Assembly: GCF_001676155.1 (NCBI RefSeq)
Contig: NZ_LZEW01000005.1
Span: 1 to 54,776 of the forward strand
Length of the DNA: 54,776 nucleotides
Source: Morganella psychrotolerans
GTDB lineage: Bacteria > Pseudomonadota > Gammaproteobacteria > Enterobacterales > Enterobacteriaceae
Reading direction: 5' to 3'
Shown here: positions 1-10,589 of the stretch, piece by piece
Layout of the letters: each line of letters begins with the position of its first letter
Numbering within the stretch: position 1 is the first letter of the stretch
The notes under the pieces: generated by a model
Told to the model about the DNA's origin: nothing
Databases searched by the model: none
The model's input: the letters and a program-made list of their open reading frames with translations, nothing else
Made by a program: the position numbers and the translations under genes

Positions 1-2394
1 GGCCGTCGGTGTTGTCGGCGTCGGTGTCGTCTCTGACGGCGTTGGTGTCGTCTCTGACGGCGTTGGTGTCGTCTCTGACGGCGTCGGTGTCGTCTCTGAC
101 GGCGTCGGTGTTGTCATCGACGGCGACGTTGCCGTTGCTGTTTCAGTTGGTGGTGGTGTCGGCGGACAAATTGTCGGTACAGGAATAACGGCAAAGAAGA
201 AGAATCCCGGTAATCCCGGCACTAATGGCGCCGCAATGTTAACAGGGCTGCCCGGCTGTGTACCAAATCCGCGGGCGTGAGCATTCTCTCCCGGGTTAAT
301 TTCAGTACAGGCACCATCAATAATCAGGCCGTTCTTGGCTTTGATTTTGATATGATCAGCGGTGATAACCATCGAACCCACACAACCAATGGCTAACTCA
401 CCACCGGATGTCAGTGCAAATGCACCACCAACACCCATCTGCATCGCACCACCCGTTGTAATCGAGTGGTAACCACCGACGTTAGTGGAATGCGCACCAC
501 CGACGTTGATGGCATAAGCACCACCGACGTTCAATGAGCTGGCTGCGGCAATATTAACGGCGTGTGCAGCACCAAAGTTACCTAAATAGGCGCCACCGAT
601 AACAACCGTGTCGGACATACCAACAACCCGGTTTGATAACCCGACAACATCCTGACTGTAGTTTGCACCCACAATCTCACTGCGGTTTGCACCGACCATG
701 TTGCTCTTGTTAACGCCCACCGTTTCGCTGCGGTTCACCCCGATGGTAGAATCCGAGTTCACGCCGATTGTCTGACTGTGGTTAACCCCGATAAGCTGGG
801 TTTCATTCAGTTTTGTCACGCGTGACATATTACGTTCGGCTTGTTCCCAGTACTCTTCGAGTCCCGGTTTATCGTCGAAACGGATACCGTTATAGTTGGT
901 TTTGCCCCCGCCGATGGTCCGGCTGATCAAACCACTTTGTGTGCGGTTTGCCGGCAAATCCCATGGTGGCGGTGTCACGTTGTTATACAGACTGCCGATG
1001 ATCATCGGACGATCAGGATCTCCGTGCAGGAAGTCAACAATCACCTCCTGACCAACGCGCGGAATATAAATCCCGCCGTAATTATCCCCGGCCCATGACT
1101 GACCTACACGGATCCAGCAGGAGTCCGCATCGGTGTTATCACCATAGCGATCCCACAGGAAACGGACTTTTACGCGGCCGAATTCATCTGTCCAGACCGT
1201 TTCACCTTTAGGACCCACAATCAATGCAGTCTGCGGACCATGAGTGACCGGTTTGCCAATTGTCTGCGGCGGACGATACACTTTTGTTGTCGGCTGAACG
1301 ACAAAACTGGTGTAGATACTGAAGCCGTCGCTGTCCGTCTGCTGATTAATTTCTGTTGCACGCAACTGATTAGAAATAACCAGATATTCACGGTTTGCTT
1401 TCGACTGCGGGAAATTTGACATGGTAAATGTCGTACCACAGACCACAGAGCGGATTTCACCGGAACCGGTTGAACGGGCACCAAGACAACCTTGTTCTTC
1501 ACTGCGCACACGCGCCAGGAATTCACCCATACCCGGATCATCATAGTCACCCGGCCATTGGTACATTTCAAAGTTGTTATAGTTAGTTTTACGCGGCTTT
1601 TTATCCAGTGCGGAAATATCTGCACGGGATTTTTTAAAGTCATAATCCGATGTCAGCCATTGCCCCGAGGTAATTGTTTCCTGAGCATGGAACTGATCAA
1701 TATATTCCTGACCATCTTTCGGTTTATCTGATTCATAGCGCAGCGTATGGTAGGCCGGGCTGATGGTGCGTTTATGAGCACCGACGTGGTCAACCAGCAC
1801 CAGGCGGTTTTTCATATCGTCATGTTCAAAGAACCAGTAAATACCCCACTCTTCCATCAGACGCTGGATGAAATCAAAGTCCGTTTCACCATACTGAACC
1901 TGGAAATCGAGCGGCGGATACATCGCCGACAAGCGCTTTTCAATCGGGAAGTGATAGGTTGATAACACTTCATCAATAATATCGACGACTGATTTCTGCT
2001 GATAAATTTTATAGTCAGACGTCAGTGTGGTCAGGTTGAGCCAGGGGCGTACGATAAACTCATACATTGCCTGATTTTCATCCCGGCCGACAAAACGGGC
2101 CCGCTCGACAAGACCTGAGATCTCACGATGACCTTTACCGGCTCCGCGCTCAGTGTCCAGCCCGTTACCATCAAGTTCGATGGTGACTGTCATCTGCTGA
2201 CCGATAAATTTCTTCAGATCCAGATTTGCCGCGGTCTGCCACGGAATGTTCGGGTTTGCGGGCGTTTTCGCAACCACCTTATACTGATACAACGTTGAAA
2301 GGGCTTCCTCGCCCTCAAACGTCGATATTGCTAATCCCGGCTCACCCAGTAAGTTGGGCATTGCCGAGCAATGCAAGGTTAATGTTCGAGGCAT
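1..2394 (-). CDS. vgrG: VgrG (TssI) spike protein with Thr/Pro-rich C-terminal extension, 3' end beyond left edge
   Basis: VgrG forms the trimeric spike on the Hcp tube and carries effectors. The frame is open from the ATG at 2394 (preceded by AGGTG) to the left edge, 798 codons, with no stop. The N-terminal half is a gp27-like hub. The gp5-like OB fold lies near residues 400-470 (motifs EFGRVKVRFLWDRYG and PRVGQEVIVDFLHGDPDRP). From about residue 510 come GVNxSxTIGVN repeats followed by GGAY/NVGGAH glycine repeats, typical of the needle beta-helix. After about residue 690 the chain turns hydrophobic and proline-rich, then becomes a seven-residue TPTPSET repeat. Most VgrGs stop near the beta-helix, so this one may be an evolved VgrG with a C-terminal domain outside the window, but that domain is not seen. 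It is the last visible gene of the leftward T6SS operon. Confidence 0.95.
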   Translation of the reverse strand, partial: MPRTLTLHCSAMPNLLGEPGLAISTFEGEEALSTLYQYKVVAKTPANPNIPWQTAANLDLKKFIGQQMTVTIELDGNGLDTERGAGKGHREISGLVERARFVGRDENQAMYEFIVRPWLNLTTLTSDYKIYQQKSVVDIIDEVLSTYHFPIEKRLSAMYPPLDFQVQYGETDFDFIQRLMEEWGIYWFFEHDDMKNRLVLVDHVGAHKRTISPAYHTLRYESDKPKDGQEYIDQFHAQETITSGQWLTSDYDFKKSRADISALDKKPRKTNYNNFEMYQWPGDYDDPGMGEFLARVRSEEQGCLGARSTGSGEIRSVVCGTTFTMSNFPQSKANREYLVISNQLRATEINQQTDSDGFSIYTSFVVQPTTKVYRPPQTIGKPVTHGPQTALIVGPKGETVWTDEFGRVKVRFLWDRYGDNTDADSCWIRVGQSWAGDNYGGIYIPRVGQEVIVDFLHGDPDRPMIIGSLYNNVTPPPWDLPANRTQSGLISRTIGGGKTNYNGIRFDDKPGLEEYWEQAERNMSRVTKLNETQLIGVNHSQTIGVNSDSTIGVNRSETVGVNKSNMVGANRSEIVGANYSQDVVGLSNRVVGMSDTVVIGGAYLGNFGAAHAVNIAAASSLNVGGAYAINVGGAHSTNVGGYHSITTGGAMQMGVGGAFALTSGGELAIGCVGSMVITADHIKIKAKNGLIIDGACTEINPGENAHARGFGTQPGSPVNIAAPLVPGLPGFFFFAVIPVPTICPPTPPPTETATATSPSMTTPTPSETTPTPSETTPTPSETTPTPSETTPTPTTPTA
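17..114 (-). repeat. 21-bp tandem repeat encoding TPTPSET in VgrG
   Basis: Roughly four and a half copies of a 21-bp unit lie in frame in the vgrG tail, at about 17-30, 31-51, 52-72, 73-93 and 94-111. Copies differ by single C/T changes in the proline codons. The unit length is a multiple of three, so changes in copy number would lengthen or shorten the linker without breaking the frame. Confidence 0.85.
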
Positions 2395-2444
2395 ATTCAC
2401 ACCTAATTGGTTTGATACAAATCAAATTTGTATTAAGCTCATAA

Positions 2445-3032
2445 TTAAACGGAGACATCCATGTTTCTGATGTCTATTTTGACTGAGTCTAAAATGTTTC
2501 CCTGCCGATTCAGACGCCATAGCCAGGCAGAGTCAAAAGACTTAATACAATAAGGCCAATTCATCCATGGCATCGCGCTAACCCCTCCATTGTCATTGAT
2601 ATTACAATCCAGATAAGTCGTCTCAGATATAAGTACGTCCAGGTTGTTCTTAAACTGAAACTGTGACTTTAAGAGTACTGACTCCCATAACGGCGAGTAA
2701 TATCGTTGCAGCGACGTAACCCAACTTCTTAATTTCTTTTCGTCTATCACAGTGTTTTCATTTTCGATATGAAATGCTATTATTCTGGAACACCAAAAAA
2801 TAACATTAGATATATTACTCAAATTCTTAATCATCCATTTATCTGAAGTCTTTGTGTACAGAACAACGCATTTCCCATCGTCGAGAAAGCTGAAAGCACC
2901 AAGATAAAATGTGTCTTTCTTTACTGATGCCGGTACAACAAAACACCACGGAAAATGTTCAGCAATCACTTTACTATTCAGTGAATGATTTATATTCAAA
3001 TGGCTGCATTGCCGGATAACACGCTGAATCAC
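2445..3032 (-). CDS. Unknown protein between tssM and vgrG
   Basis: I do not recognise this 195-residue protein. It reads from a GTG at 3032 with GGAAGAG upstream. It has no signal peptide, no clear membrane segment, several aromatic residues and five cysteines. Its position between tssM and vgrG, on the same strand, suggests a T6SS accessory or adaptor protein. A run of nine T at 3050-3058 sits just upstream. Removing one base joins the frame to an ATG at 3102 and adds about 23 residues (starting MKIKIIFSGLGNSS), so the annotated start may be an artefact of a homopolymer error. It does not look like TssE, because the gp25-type motif is absent, and I could not align it with TagF. Confidence 0.6.
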   Translation of the reverse strand: MIQRVIRQCSHLNINHSLNSKVIAEHFPWCFVVPASVKKDTFYLGAFSFLDDGKCVVLYTKTSDKWMIKNLSNISNVIFWCSRIIAFHIENENTVIDEKKLRSWVTSLQRYYSPLWESVLLKSQFQFKNNLDVLISETTYLDCNINDNGGVSAMPWMNWPYCIKSFDSAWLWRLNRQGNILDSVKIDIRNMDVSV

Positions 3033-3153
3033 GTGATTACTCTTCCGTATTTTTTTTTCCGGAACTATTTCCTAAGCCTGAGAAAATTATTTTTATTTTC
3101 ATAATGAGCAGCCATTTATCAATATAAAGAAATTGCTCCAATAATTAATAGGA

Positions 3154-3180
3154 AAAGTCCACAATTAAATAAGTGGACGA
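3154..3180 (-). terminator. Putative terminator after tssM
   Basis: Arms GTCCAC and GTGGAC flank a ten-base AT loop just after the tssM stop. On the minus strand the hairpin is followed by TTTTCC. The stem is only six base pairs, so it may be a weak terminator that lets some transcription reach vgrG. Confidence 0.4.
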
Positions 3181-3206
3181 ACAGTCTTAATTATAAATAC
3201 CTATTA

Positions 3207-6200
3207 TTAAATAGAAGTCGGACATTTAAATTTCTTTAACATTGTATTAATCGGCTTTCCTTTATAGTTCAATCCATTGATATTTATGCTGACCTTCTGA
3301 TCACCAAACTTATAAACCATTACCTGTTTAGCGGCTGATGTCATTTTCTGCTCACTGGCCATATCCATCCAGCGTAATAACGACCACTCTCCCATGAGTA
3401 CCCGCTCATCACTATTATCGGCATTATCGGCGGAAACGGCATTCATCGTAATCGTATTTTCAGAATCCGCCTCAGGCCATTTAAATGATTTTGGCCAGAC
3501 CGGCCCGTGTTTGTACGTAAGATTCGTACCATTAATATTCATGCCAAACTGCAATATTCTCGGCGACAGGGCCGGAATACTTGCGGTAAAACTAAATGAT
3601 ATGTTTTCACTCATCCCATTACGAAAAAAAGCTTTTTTGATCTCCTGGGCCTGCTCGAAAAAACGCAGAACCTCCTTATCTTCATTTCCGCGGAGATCTT
3701 CGCGCTTATAGCGCCATGGTGAAGTCGTGGTATCAACCAGCTTCACCATATTCTCTTTAAAATAGGCATCAACGATGCCGTTCGGCCCGAAAAAGACTTC
3801 GAACTCCTCAAGACTGACTTCCTCTTCGCTGCTCGCAAAGGGATAGCTCCCCTGAAAAGAGGCGACACACATGTCGCCTAATTCAAGTTTTACTGCTTCA
3901 TTACTCTGCGCGGTAAACTGCTGGCTGAGCTTTGTTGATATCCCGCCCAGCAGCGGCATGATTATCGCTTTAAGCGGTGCCGGCCAGAGCCTGGACTCCG
4001 CTTTCAACCGTTTTTCAGCTTCTGACGGAAATGGCAGCGCACTTCCGTCTTCCATGGTTGATTCTTTAATAACCAGATAGTTATGCTGGTCGCCTAACAT
4101 GTTGATAATTTTAATTAATCCGTTATCACTGCCCTGACCGGCCTGCATCACCCGGTTGCCCGGTTTTGGTGATGTATCCAGGTTAACTAACCGGTGCAGC
4201 GCGGCAAACCGGCGATCCACATTGTCATACAGGATCTTTTTCTCACGCTGTGATAACGCATCTTTTACTGTTTTAATATCTTTCAGGTTACGGGCAACCG
4301 ATCCCATTCGTCCGGTAGTCAGATTTCTGCCTGCCTGAGTCTGGGAAAGATCCGGCATTTCGGATTCCTGTTTTGCAAAATCAACCGATACCGCAGTCTC
4401 ATGCGCAATCTGCGTCATCATGTCAATCAGCGGAGAATCCGGTGAGCTGAGGATTTGCAACGCATACATATCAAACGTTGTATCGTTTCCCACCGCCCCG
4501 TCCGGGACCAGTTTTTTTTAACTGGATCCCGTTAAGGAACTGATTCCACGTTGCCACATATTCCTGAAGATAGAGCTTCAGAACGGCTTCTTCGGTTTCC
4601 GTCATATAGAAGCCGTCCAGTTGCTTAATCTCAACTTTACGGCCTTCGTTTTTTTGTCCGGTGATCCAACTATCCTCAGACTGGATAGTTTTCACATACT
4701 CTGTCAGTTTTTTTTTTAAAAACCTGATGATAACCGGCATTGGTAAAAATGCCGGGAATACCATTAACTGCGAGTGTTTCATCGCTGACTTCCAGAATAC
4801 TGCCTAACTGATCACCACTAAGCTTATACAAGGTTATGTTCTCAGGCGCCTCTGTCATCGCCTGTTCTTTAACCTTTTGATACAGGCGGGAGGCTAACGG
4901 CTTTTTTTGCAGAACCACACGGGCTGCCGCAACAAGACGGTCATTAATCTCTGAGTTGTACTGATTCCATTTCGGATCGTTAAACAATTCTTCCAGATGA
5001 GAAACAAAGACAATGGTCTGACCATAATTCTCAATCATATGCGTTGTCTGTGCTTCTTCTGTCAGTGATTTAATCAGGTAATCTTTATCAAATTTCCCTT
5101 CACCGTGCAGAATCAGATACGTTTTAAGCTTATCGTAAATAATGTCCTGATTATCAGTCGTCACCGCATCAAACAGGGACTTCTCTGTCATTTTTTCCAG
5201 AGAGAAAAGCAGCCAGCGTTGCAGGAAATACTGATAAATCTTGTCCGATTCTTCCTGAATATCAAACCCGACATACAGTCCGTAACGATAAGAGAGACGC
5301 GGATCTTTAAAGTCAAACACACCCAGAACCGGAATATCCTGCGTCAGTGACAACATCTTCGCCAACAGACCGTCGCTGTTCGTTTCCAGATACTCATCCA
5401 CGACTGTCGATACCTGTTCGACTTTCTCGTTAGCTTCATCCAGATAGACACGGTTATTATGATAACTGTTCACCAGTGCATAACATAACCAGATAGTCAG
5501 CAGGATACACAACAGATGTCCGGCAAGCGTCTGGAAACGGTACTTCGCGGTCAGTGCCAGGTTATAGCGCACCAGATTGCGATCACGGATAAAGTTATCA
5601 AATAACTGTTTCAGGAAGAAATGCTTGCCGTTAACGGTTTCCTGAACCAGACGATCTTCCGTATCCTCAGCCTTATCGGTAATAAATTCTTTACCTTCCA
5701 GGCTGCTTGCCATGTCACGCCATTTCTGAACAATGGTGTGCGGATTAAGCAGTGACTGCATTGTTGACTGCGTGCTGCTGGCAAAATAGATACCGCGCAG
5801 TGACGTGAATTTCTGCGTGTCATCATAGCGGGACGGCGAGAAAACATTCTGACCGAACTCCGTGATGGCATCCGCCAGTAAACGGAAATCCTGTGGCAGC
5901 TGATACATGCGTTTACGCGTGGTGACATCATATTCATCCAGCATACGCGCGGTCATGTCTTTATCGAGGCGGCTCTCCAGTGCAGATAACTCATTGCGCA
6001 GGACATCGCGGATCTCGACAATAGCATCAGATTTCTTCTTCTTCTCACCGAACGGCAGTGTGAAGCCCCAGATCTGATCACGTTCTTCGAGTGTCAGAGA
6101 CCGGAAATATTCATCAAAACCGGACACCATATCCATTTTGGTGATCAGCACATACACCGGGAAGCGGACACCTAACTCGTGGCGCAGCAGATCCAGCTGT

Positions 6201-7109
6201 GTTCTGAATTTTGACGATAATGCATACAGCTCTTTTTTTATCTCTGCCCATCAGGTCAGTGACAGGAATTGTCACAACCACACCGTTGAGTGATTTCAGC
6301 GGACGGTTTTTCTTGATGGCTTTAACTAAGGCATCCCACTCACCGCTGTTTTCATCAAGTTCATTGATGTATTTACCGGAAGTATCAACAAAAATAGCTT
6401 CGTTGGTAAACCAGCATTCACAGTTTGTAGTCGGGGTGCTCTCTTTAGAGACACGCAGCAATTGTTCCGGCAGCGGGAATTCCTGACCCGATGACAGGAT
6501 AGCGGTGGTTTTCCCTGCGTCCTTCGGACCCAGCATCATGTACCACGGCAGGTCGTAAACTACTTTCTTGGGACGCCAGAAATGGCTCCAGCGGGAAATT
6601 TTGCGACCGGTGTATGCGACATACCGTGCGGCGTTGTTAATGATAGCAACAACTTCGCGGTAGCGTTCCACCCGGACTGCGTCGTCTTTTCTGCCTTTAA
6701 AGAAGCGATCCAGTTTTTCCGGATTGAAGCGCAGCATGGAGATAAGCAGCCAGACGCAATACAGCAGCGTCGCCAGCGTGATAACCCCGATGACAATCAG
6801 ACGCGGAGTCGTCTCCTCAAAAGGATAGGACTCGCCGAGTAACAGATAGGGTGAGAAAACCCAGAATGTGACGCAGACCGTCAGTACCCCGAGCAGGAAA
6901 CACGGAACACGGCACCATAGCCCGACAAATATGACAGCCAACAGCACGATATACGTTATCCGTGATGTGCTGTCTTCAAGCGGACGGATTTCTCCGTAGC
7001 CGAATGTCGGTCCCAGGTACCATATAATGGCGGCTAATAACAAAAAGAAGAGAAAAATCAGGACTCTTTTTGTAAACCGTAGTGCAAATGTTCTATTCCA
7101 GAATGACAT
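3207..7109 (-). CDS. tssM: TssM (IcmF/ImpL) inner-membrane ATPase-like protein, split by three homopolymer frameshifts
   Basis: TssM spans the inner membrane and periplasm and builds the T6SS membrane complex with TssL and TssJ. The protein is read in four pieces (7109-6240, 6239-4718, 4707-4520, 4511-3207). Removing one base from each of three T runs (6233-6239, 4708-4717, 4512-4519) joins them into about 1,300 residues, close to family length. The N-terminus has hydrophobic segments at about residues 16-33, 51-90 and 103-125. A Walker A motif (GPKDAGKTT) sits near residue 195. The restored junction reads GRDKKELYALSSKFRTQ followed by RHELGVRFPVYVLITKMD, which is canonical for TssM. The last 430 residues match the periplasmic C-terminal domain. 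It starts 10 nt after tssL. All three junctions are mended by the same one-base change, so sequencing error is likelier than a pseudogene, but this is inference. Confidence 0.9.
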
Positions 7110-7118
7110 TTTTAAAAC

Positions 7119-8507
7119 TCACAGATAGGTAACATAAACTTCAACACGCCGGTTCAGCGCACGCCCCTGCTCATCTTTATTACTGCTGACAGGTTGTGAA
7201 GCCCCCATGCCTTTTGTCTGAATGTTCTGAGGAAGGATCCCGGTCTGCACAAAGAACTGACCCACAGATTCTGCCCGTTTCAGTGACAATTCTTCATTAC
7301 TCGCAAACTTCGCCCGTCCGATAGGAACTGAGTCAGTATGGCCTGAAATAACCACTTTACCGTCGACGCGTTTCACTTCATCAGCCACGCGAACAAGGAT
7401 ACTGTCCATTTCAGGTTTAACTTCCTGTTTCCCTGAAAGGAACATGGCATCACCACGGAACGTCACAATACTTTGCGGACCTGTTTCATCCACGGTGACC
7501 AACCCTTTGGCTATCTCATCTTTGAGCAGAATAGCCAGCCGCATCCGTGGTACAGCAATTGCCAGCTGAGTATGTTTCAATTCGCCGCGTTTGAGCGAGG
7601 CGACCCGGTCATTAAATTCACCGAGATCAACCATCAGCCAGTATTTGAAGAGAGCAAACAGACTGATCAGAATAAAGCCGCTGATAATCATTGAGATACG
7701 AACAGGTAAATAAACCCGGCGCACTTCATTATCATCCTGGGTCACTGTCGCATTCGGCGATAAGGCCGCCGGTACAGAGTCTCTGGTGCTCTGCTGTAAT
7801 GAAAGCAGGCGCTGACGGATTTTATTCAGCTGACGATCGCCGTTTTCAATAATACTGTAGCGACCTTCAAACCCGAGACCGAGAATACGGGAAAGGATAT
7901 CCAGTACATCCGTGTATTCCTGCGGGTTCATGGATAAGCGACCAATCAGCAGGAAAAATTTATTCCCCCCGTCGTTATCCCCTTCAAAGTGGTTAAGAAG
8001 GTTACTCTGAGACCAGCCGGAGGCCAGACCCCAGGCTTTTGAGTGAACAGATTCATCGATTGCGGTACAAATGGCATAACGGATAATCGCCATTTTCTGC
8101 CACGCAATACTCACGGCATCACACACCGCCGTAAAGGTGGCAATTTCGTTCTTCAGGCTTTTTTTAAGAATTTCCACCTGTTTCAGATCAGAGACCTGAT
8201 CGGGCAGTTCACTGAGCGCCCGTAATAATGGCTGCACAGCTTCAAGTAACGGATCTTCTGCCCGGCTTACACGCTGAATCCGGGCCTGGATGCTTTCACT
8301 TTTAATTGCAAGATCACGGTAATCGATCGCTTCCGCGCCCATGCCCAGCGGATCACTGTCCAGCGGGGCAAAGAAACTACCGTCATCATGCAAAAAAGCC
8401 CCCATCGACTGGGGGGTCTGCTCTTCCTGATTATCCGTTAATGCGCCGTCAGACCCTTTTTTGGTCTGATCCGGATCATCACCGTAATTGTCATTAAACA
8501 GATTCAT
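7119..8507 (-). CDS. tssL: TssL (DotU/ImpK) with C-terminal OmpA peptidoglycan-binding domain
   Basis: TssL is the inner-membrane partner of TssM. I choose the ATG at 8507 (MNLFNDNYGDDP) because its codon overlaps the tssK stop in the form TAATG and AGGG lies upstream. An open frame extends six codons further. Residues about 55-250 form the cytoplasmic DotU domain, one membrane helix lies near 268-290, and the last 120 residues are an OmpA-like domain (FRGDAMFLSG, VISGHTDSVPIG, LSLKRAESVGQFF, NRRVEVYV) that would anchor the complex to peptidoglycan. A T7 run at 8159-8165 inside this gene is in frame, so not every homopolymer here is disturbed. A second DotU-like gene without OmpA lies at 28393 on the opposite strand. 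Confidence 0.95.
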   Translation of the reverse strand: MNLFNDNYGDDPDQTKKGSDGALTDNQEEQTPQSMGAFLHDDGSFFAPLDSDPLGMGAEAIDYRDLAIKSESIQARIQRVSRAEDPLLEAVQPLLRALSELPDQVSDLKQVEILKKSLKNEIATFTAVCDAVSIAWQKMAIIRYAICTAIDESVHSKAWGLASGWSQSNLLNHFEGDNDGGNKFFLLIGRLSMNPQEYTDVLDILSRILGLGFEGRYSIIENGDRQLNKIRQRLLSLQQSTRDSVPAALSPNATVTQDDNEVRRVYLPVRISMIISGFILISLFALFKYWLMVDLGEFNDRVASLKRGELKHTQLAIAVPRMRLAILLKDEIAKGLVTVDETGPQSIVTFRGDAMFLSGKQEVKPEMDSILVRVADEVKRVDGKVVISGHTDSVPIGRAKFASNEELSLKRAESVGQFFVQTGILPQNIQTKGMGASQPVSSNKDEQGRALNRRVEVYVTYL

Positions 8508-9853
8508 TAATCCCTCACGCCCCAAAGCTCAAGCCGTATCCCCGGGAAGTCCCCGGCAACGTGAAGGGCAAGGGATCCACTGTTGAGAATATTTTCCCAG
8601 TAAGGCCCCTGCTTCATCAGTTCAAAATACAGATACCCGGAGGTATAGGGTATTTGTCTTGGTGGTACAGGCAGGTTACGTAAAATCAGGCCCGGCAGGT
8701 GAGAACGCACCAGTTCCTGGAGTTTATGCGGCGAACTGATCTTCGTCTGTGCCACAAACTGATGCTGCATAACATCCAGCGGTAACTGAGATGATGCGGC
8801 CAGTACCAGGTTGGAGAATCCACGCAATTCGCTCGGAATAACCGATGCAGTCCAGACACCATGCTCCTGGCGTACCAGCGGAATACTCTGACCGGAACGC
8901 ACCAGCATCTGATTGAGCAGACCATGAACTTCATCCACTAACGGGCGGATAGAGGCATATAAATTGGCATGATCATAACCCGGGGCAACATTCGGCCGGC
9001 GGGTTTTTGCCCGCAGGAATGTGGATAATTCACCCGCAAACTTAGCCAGTTCTTCATAAATAATGATGGGTGCCGTTTCCGGAATATGACGCAGATGGTT
9101 TAAAATCGGCTCATATTTATTGAAAATCTGTAATAACAGATAATCCACAACTTCCGCACTGGCGCTGGCTTTACCATCACTGGATGCCAGACGGGATGCC
9201 AGCATATCCGCACGCATTTTTACCAGACCGTTTAAGTGGGTTATCCACTCCATCAGCAGGTAGTTTGCAGCGTAGCCGGTTACCGGAGGGATATGGTCTT
9301 CAAAGTGAAGCAACACGCTGCCGTCAGGCTGAATCGCTTTAACTTTTGCCAACGCAATACCAATCCATGATTCCGTCATTTCTGTTTCCGCCATCAGGCG
9401 TAAACGCATGCGCGCCAGCTGGATCGGTTTCGGTCCCTGGCGTACGGAGTTGGTATCATTAATCTCTTCTTCAAATGAATTGAAACGCGCTAATGAACTT
9501 GCATCAAATTCATCAAAAATAGTTTCATCACTGTTATCAAGACGCAGCGGTACAGCCAGATATATCATCTTTCCGAGATGCTCGGCTGTAATGGTTAAGG
9601 GTTCCGGTTGCTCATCATGACCGGGGATCCCGAATGGTGTACCATCCGGAAAAACGCCCTGCCCTGAACGTAAGACTAACTTGCCATAAGACAGCGCCTC
9701 ACGGTCAATCTCGTATTGTGCAAAACCCCAGAAGAATGGACTAATGGTCGCTGCACGTTTATGAGCAATATATTCAAAATAACGTTCTTGCTGTTGGAAT
9801 AGCTGAGGGCGCAGGAACAGTCCCTCACTCCATACGACTTTATTTGTTCTCAC
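8507..9853 (-). CDS. tssK: TssK baseplate protein
   Basis: TssK trimers link the T6SS baseplate to the TssL-TssM membrane complex. The 448-residue product has the family length, and its N-terminus (VVWSEGLFLRPQLFQQQERY) is the classic TssK signature. There are no signal peptide or membrane segments, consistent with a cytoplasmic baseplate protein. It lies between tssJ (3 nt gap) and tssL (overlapping stop and start codons), the usual J-K-L order. Confidence 0.97.
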   Translation of the reverse strand: MRTNKVVWSEGLFLRPQLFQQQERYFEYIAHKRAATISPFFWGFAQYEIDREALSYGKLVLRSGQGVFPDGTPFGIPGHDEQPEPLTITAEHLGKMIYLAVPLRLDNSDETIFDEFDASSLARFNSFEEEINDTNSVRQGPKPIQLARMRLRLMAETEMTESWIGIALAKVKAIQPDGSVLLHFEDHIPPVTGYAANYLLMEWITHLNGLVKMRADMLASRLASSDGKASASAEVVDYLLLQIFNKYEPILNHLRHIPETAPIIIYEELAKFAGELSTFLRAKTRRPNVAPGYDHANLYASIRPLVDEVHGLLNQMLVRSGQSIPLVRQEHGVWTASVIPSELRGFSNLVLAASSQLPLDVMQHQFVAQTKISSPHKLQELVRSHLPGLILRNLPVPPRQIPYTSGYLYFELMKQGPYWENILNSGSLALHVAGDFPGIRLELWGVRD

Positions 9854-9856
9854 AAC

Positions 9857-10417
9857 TCATCCATTCTCTTTGATTGACACAACTGAATTTGAAAATAAGA
9901 CTTTAATTTCATGTTCAGGCTCGGTAAATAAAATGTATTTTTCAGTCCATGTTGCACCGCGCAGATTATCCAGCGAATAAACAGTGCTCCATTTGGCATT
10001 ACTGATATCTTTATAAGCAGCAATTATTCCGATATAGGGATAATCTGAATTAATCTTGTAATCTATCGTTTTTGTTTCACCCGGCCTGATGATATATTCC
10101 AAAATAAGCATTTCATTTTCAGGGTTAGGCTTGTTTTTATATAAATACGTCAAATAGTCCGTACTTAAAAATGATTGTTTAGATTTAACAGCATAAACAA
10201 ATATATTCAGTGGCGATGGTAACCGGTTTTTACTTTTATTAATTTCAGCACTGGCCACTAAAGTAATCTTGAGTTCTGACGCTGATTTAGCTTCAGACGG
10301 AGTTGATCTGGCAAAATTTAAAATACTGCACCCTGTTAATAACAACGATATCACAAGGACACACAAAATATTTACTACTTTAAAATCGGTATGTTTCATG
10401 ACTGTATTAATCGACAT
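9857..10417 (-). CDS. tssJ: TssJ outer-membrane lipoprotein
   Basis: TssJ is the outer-membrane lipoprotein that holds the periplasmic tip of TssM. The 186-residue product has a hydrophobic signal ending in a lipobox (LLLTGC, Cys30), and the residue after Cys is Ser, compatible with outer-membrane sorting. The remaining chain is a short beta-rich domain, as expected for TssJ, and contains the RPGETKTIDYKI segment common to the family. The true start may be Met7; neither start has a strong ribosome-binding site. It lies directly upstream of tssK. Confidence 0.85.
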   Translation of the reverse strand: MSINTVMKHTDFKVVNILCVLVISLLLTGCSILNFARSTPSEAKSASELKITLVASAEINKSKNRLPSPLNIFVYAVKSKQSFLSTDYLTYLYKNKPNPENEMLILEYIIRPGETKTIDYKINSDYPYIGIIAAYKDISNAKWSTVYSLDNLRGATWTEKYILFTEPEHEIKVLFSNSVVSIKENG

Positions 10418-10540
10418 ATAACCATGCCTGGCATTATTGAAAATGCTTATATGTATAAATAACTAAGAGTGTGTAATAGTATTGTCCGCCATGTTAAATT
10501 GCAAACAATTAAATATGTATTAAACCGAGAGTTGGGAATA

Positions 10541-10570
10541 AAAACCTGCCATCCGAAAATGGCAGGTTTT
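10541..10570 (-). terminator. Rho-independent terminator after hcp
   Basis: Twelve-base arms (AAAACCTGCCAT and ATGGCAGGTTTT) flank a six-base loop. Read on the minus strand it ends in GGCAGGTTTTTATT directly after the hcp stop. It would let hcp be made in excess over tssJKLM downstream. Confidence 0.88.
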
Positions 10571-10589
10571 AATTCAATATAAAATGTTA

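Noticed and set aside
1221-1643. Long open frame on the minus strand inside vgrG, and several plus-strand frames opposite T6SS and T1SS genes
   Set aside because: These are shadows of well-supported genes; their translations show no domain and biased low-complexity composition.
3207-7109. tssM as a true pseudogene
   Set aside because: All three interruptions lie in T runs and each is mended by removing one base. The restored protein has full length and intact motifs, and the neighbouring T6SS genes look functional.
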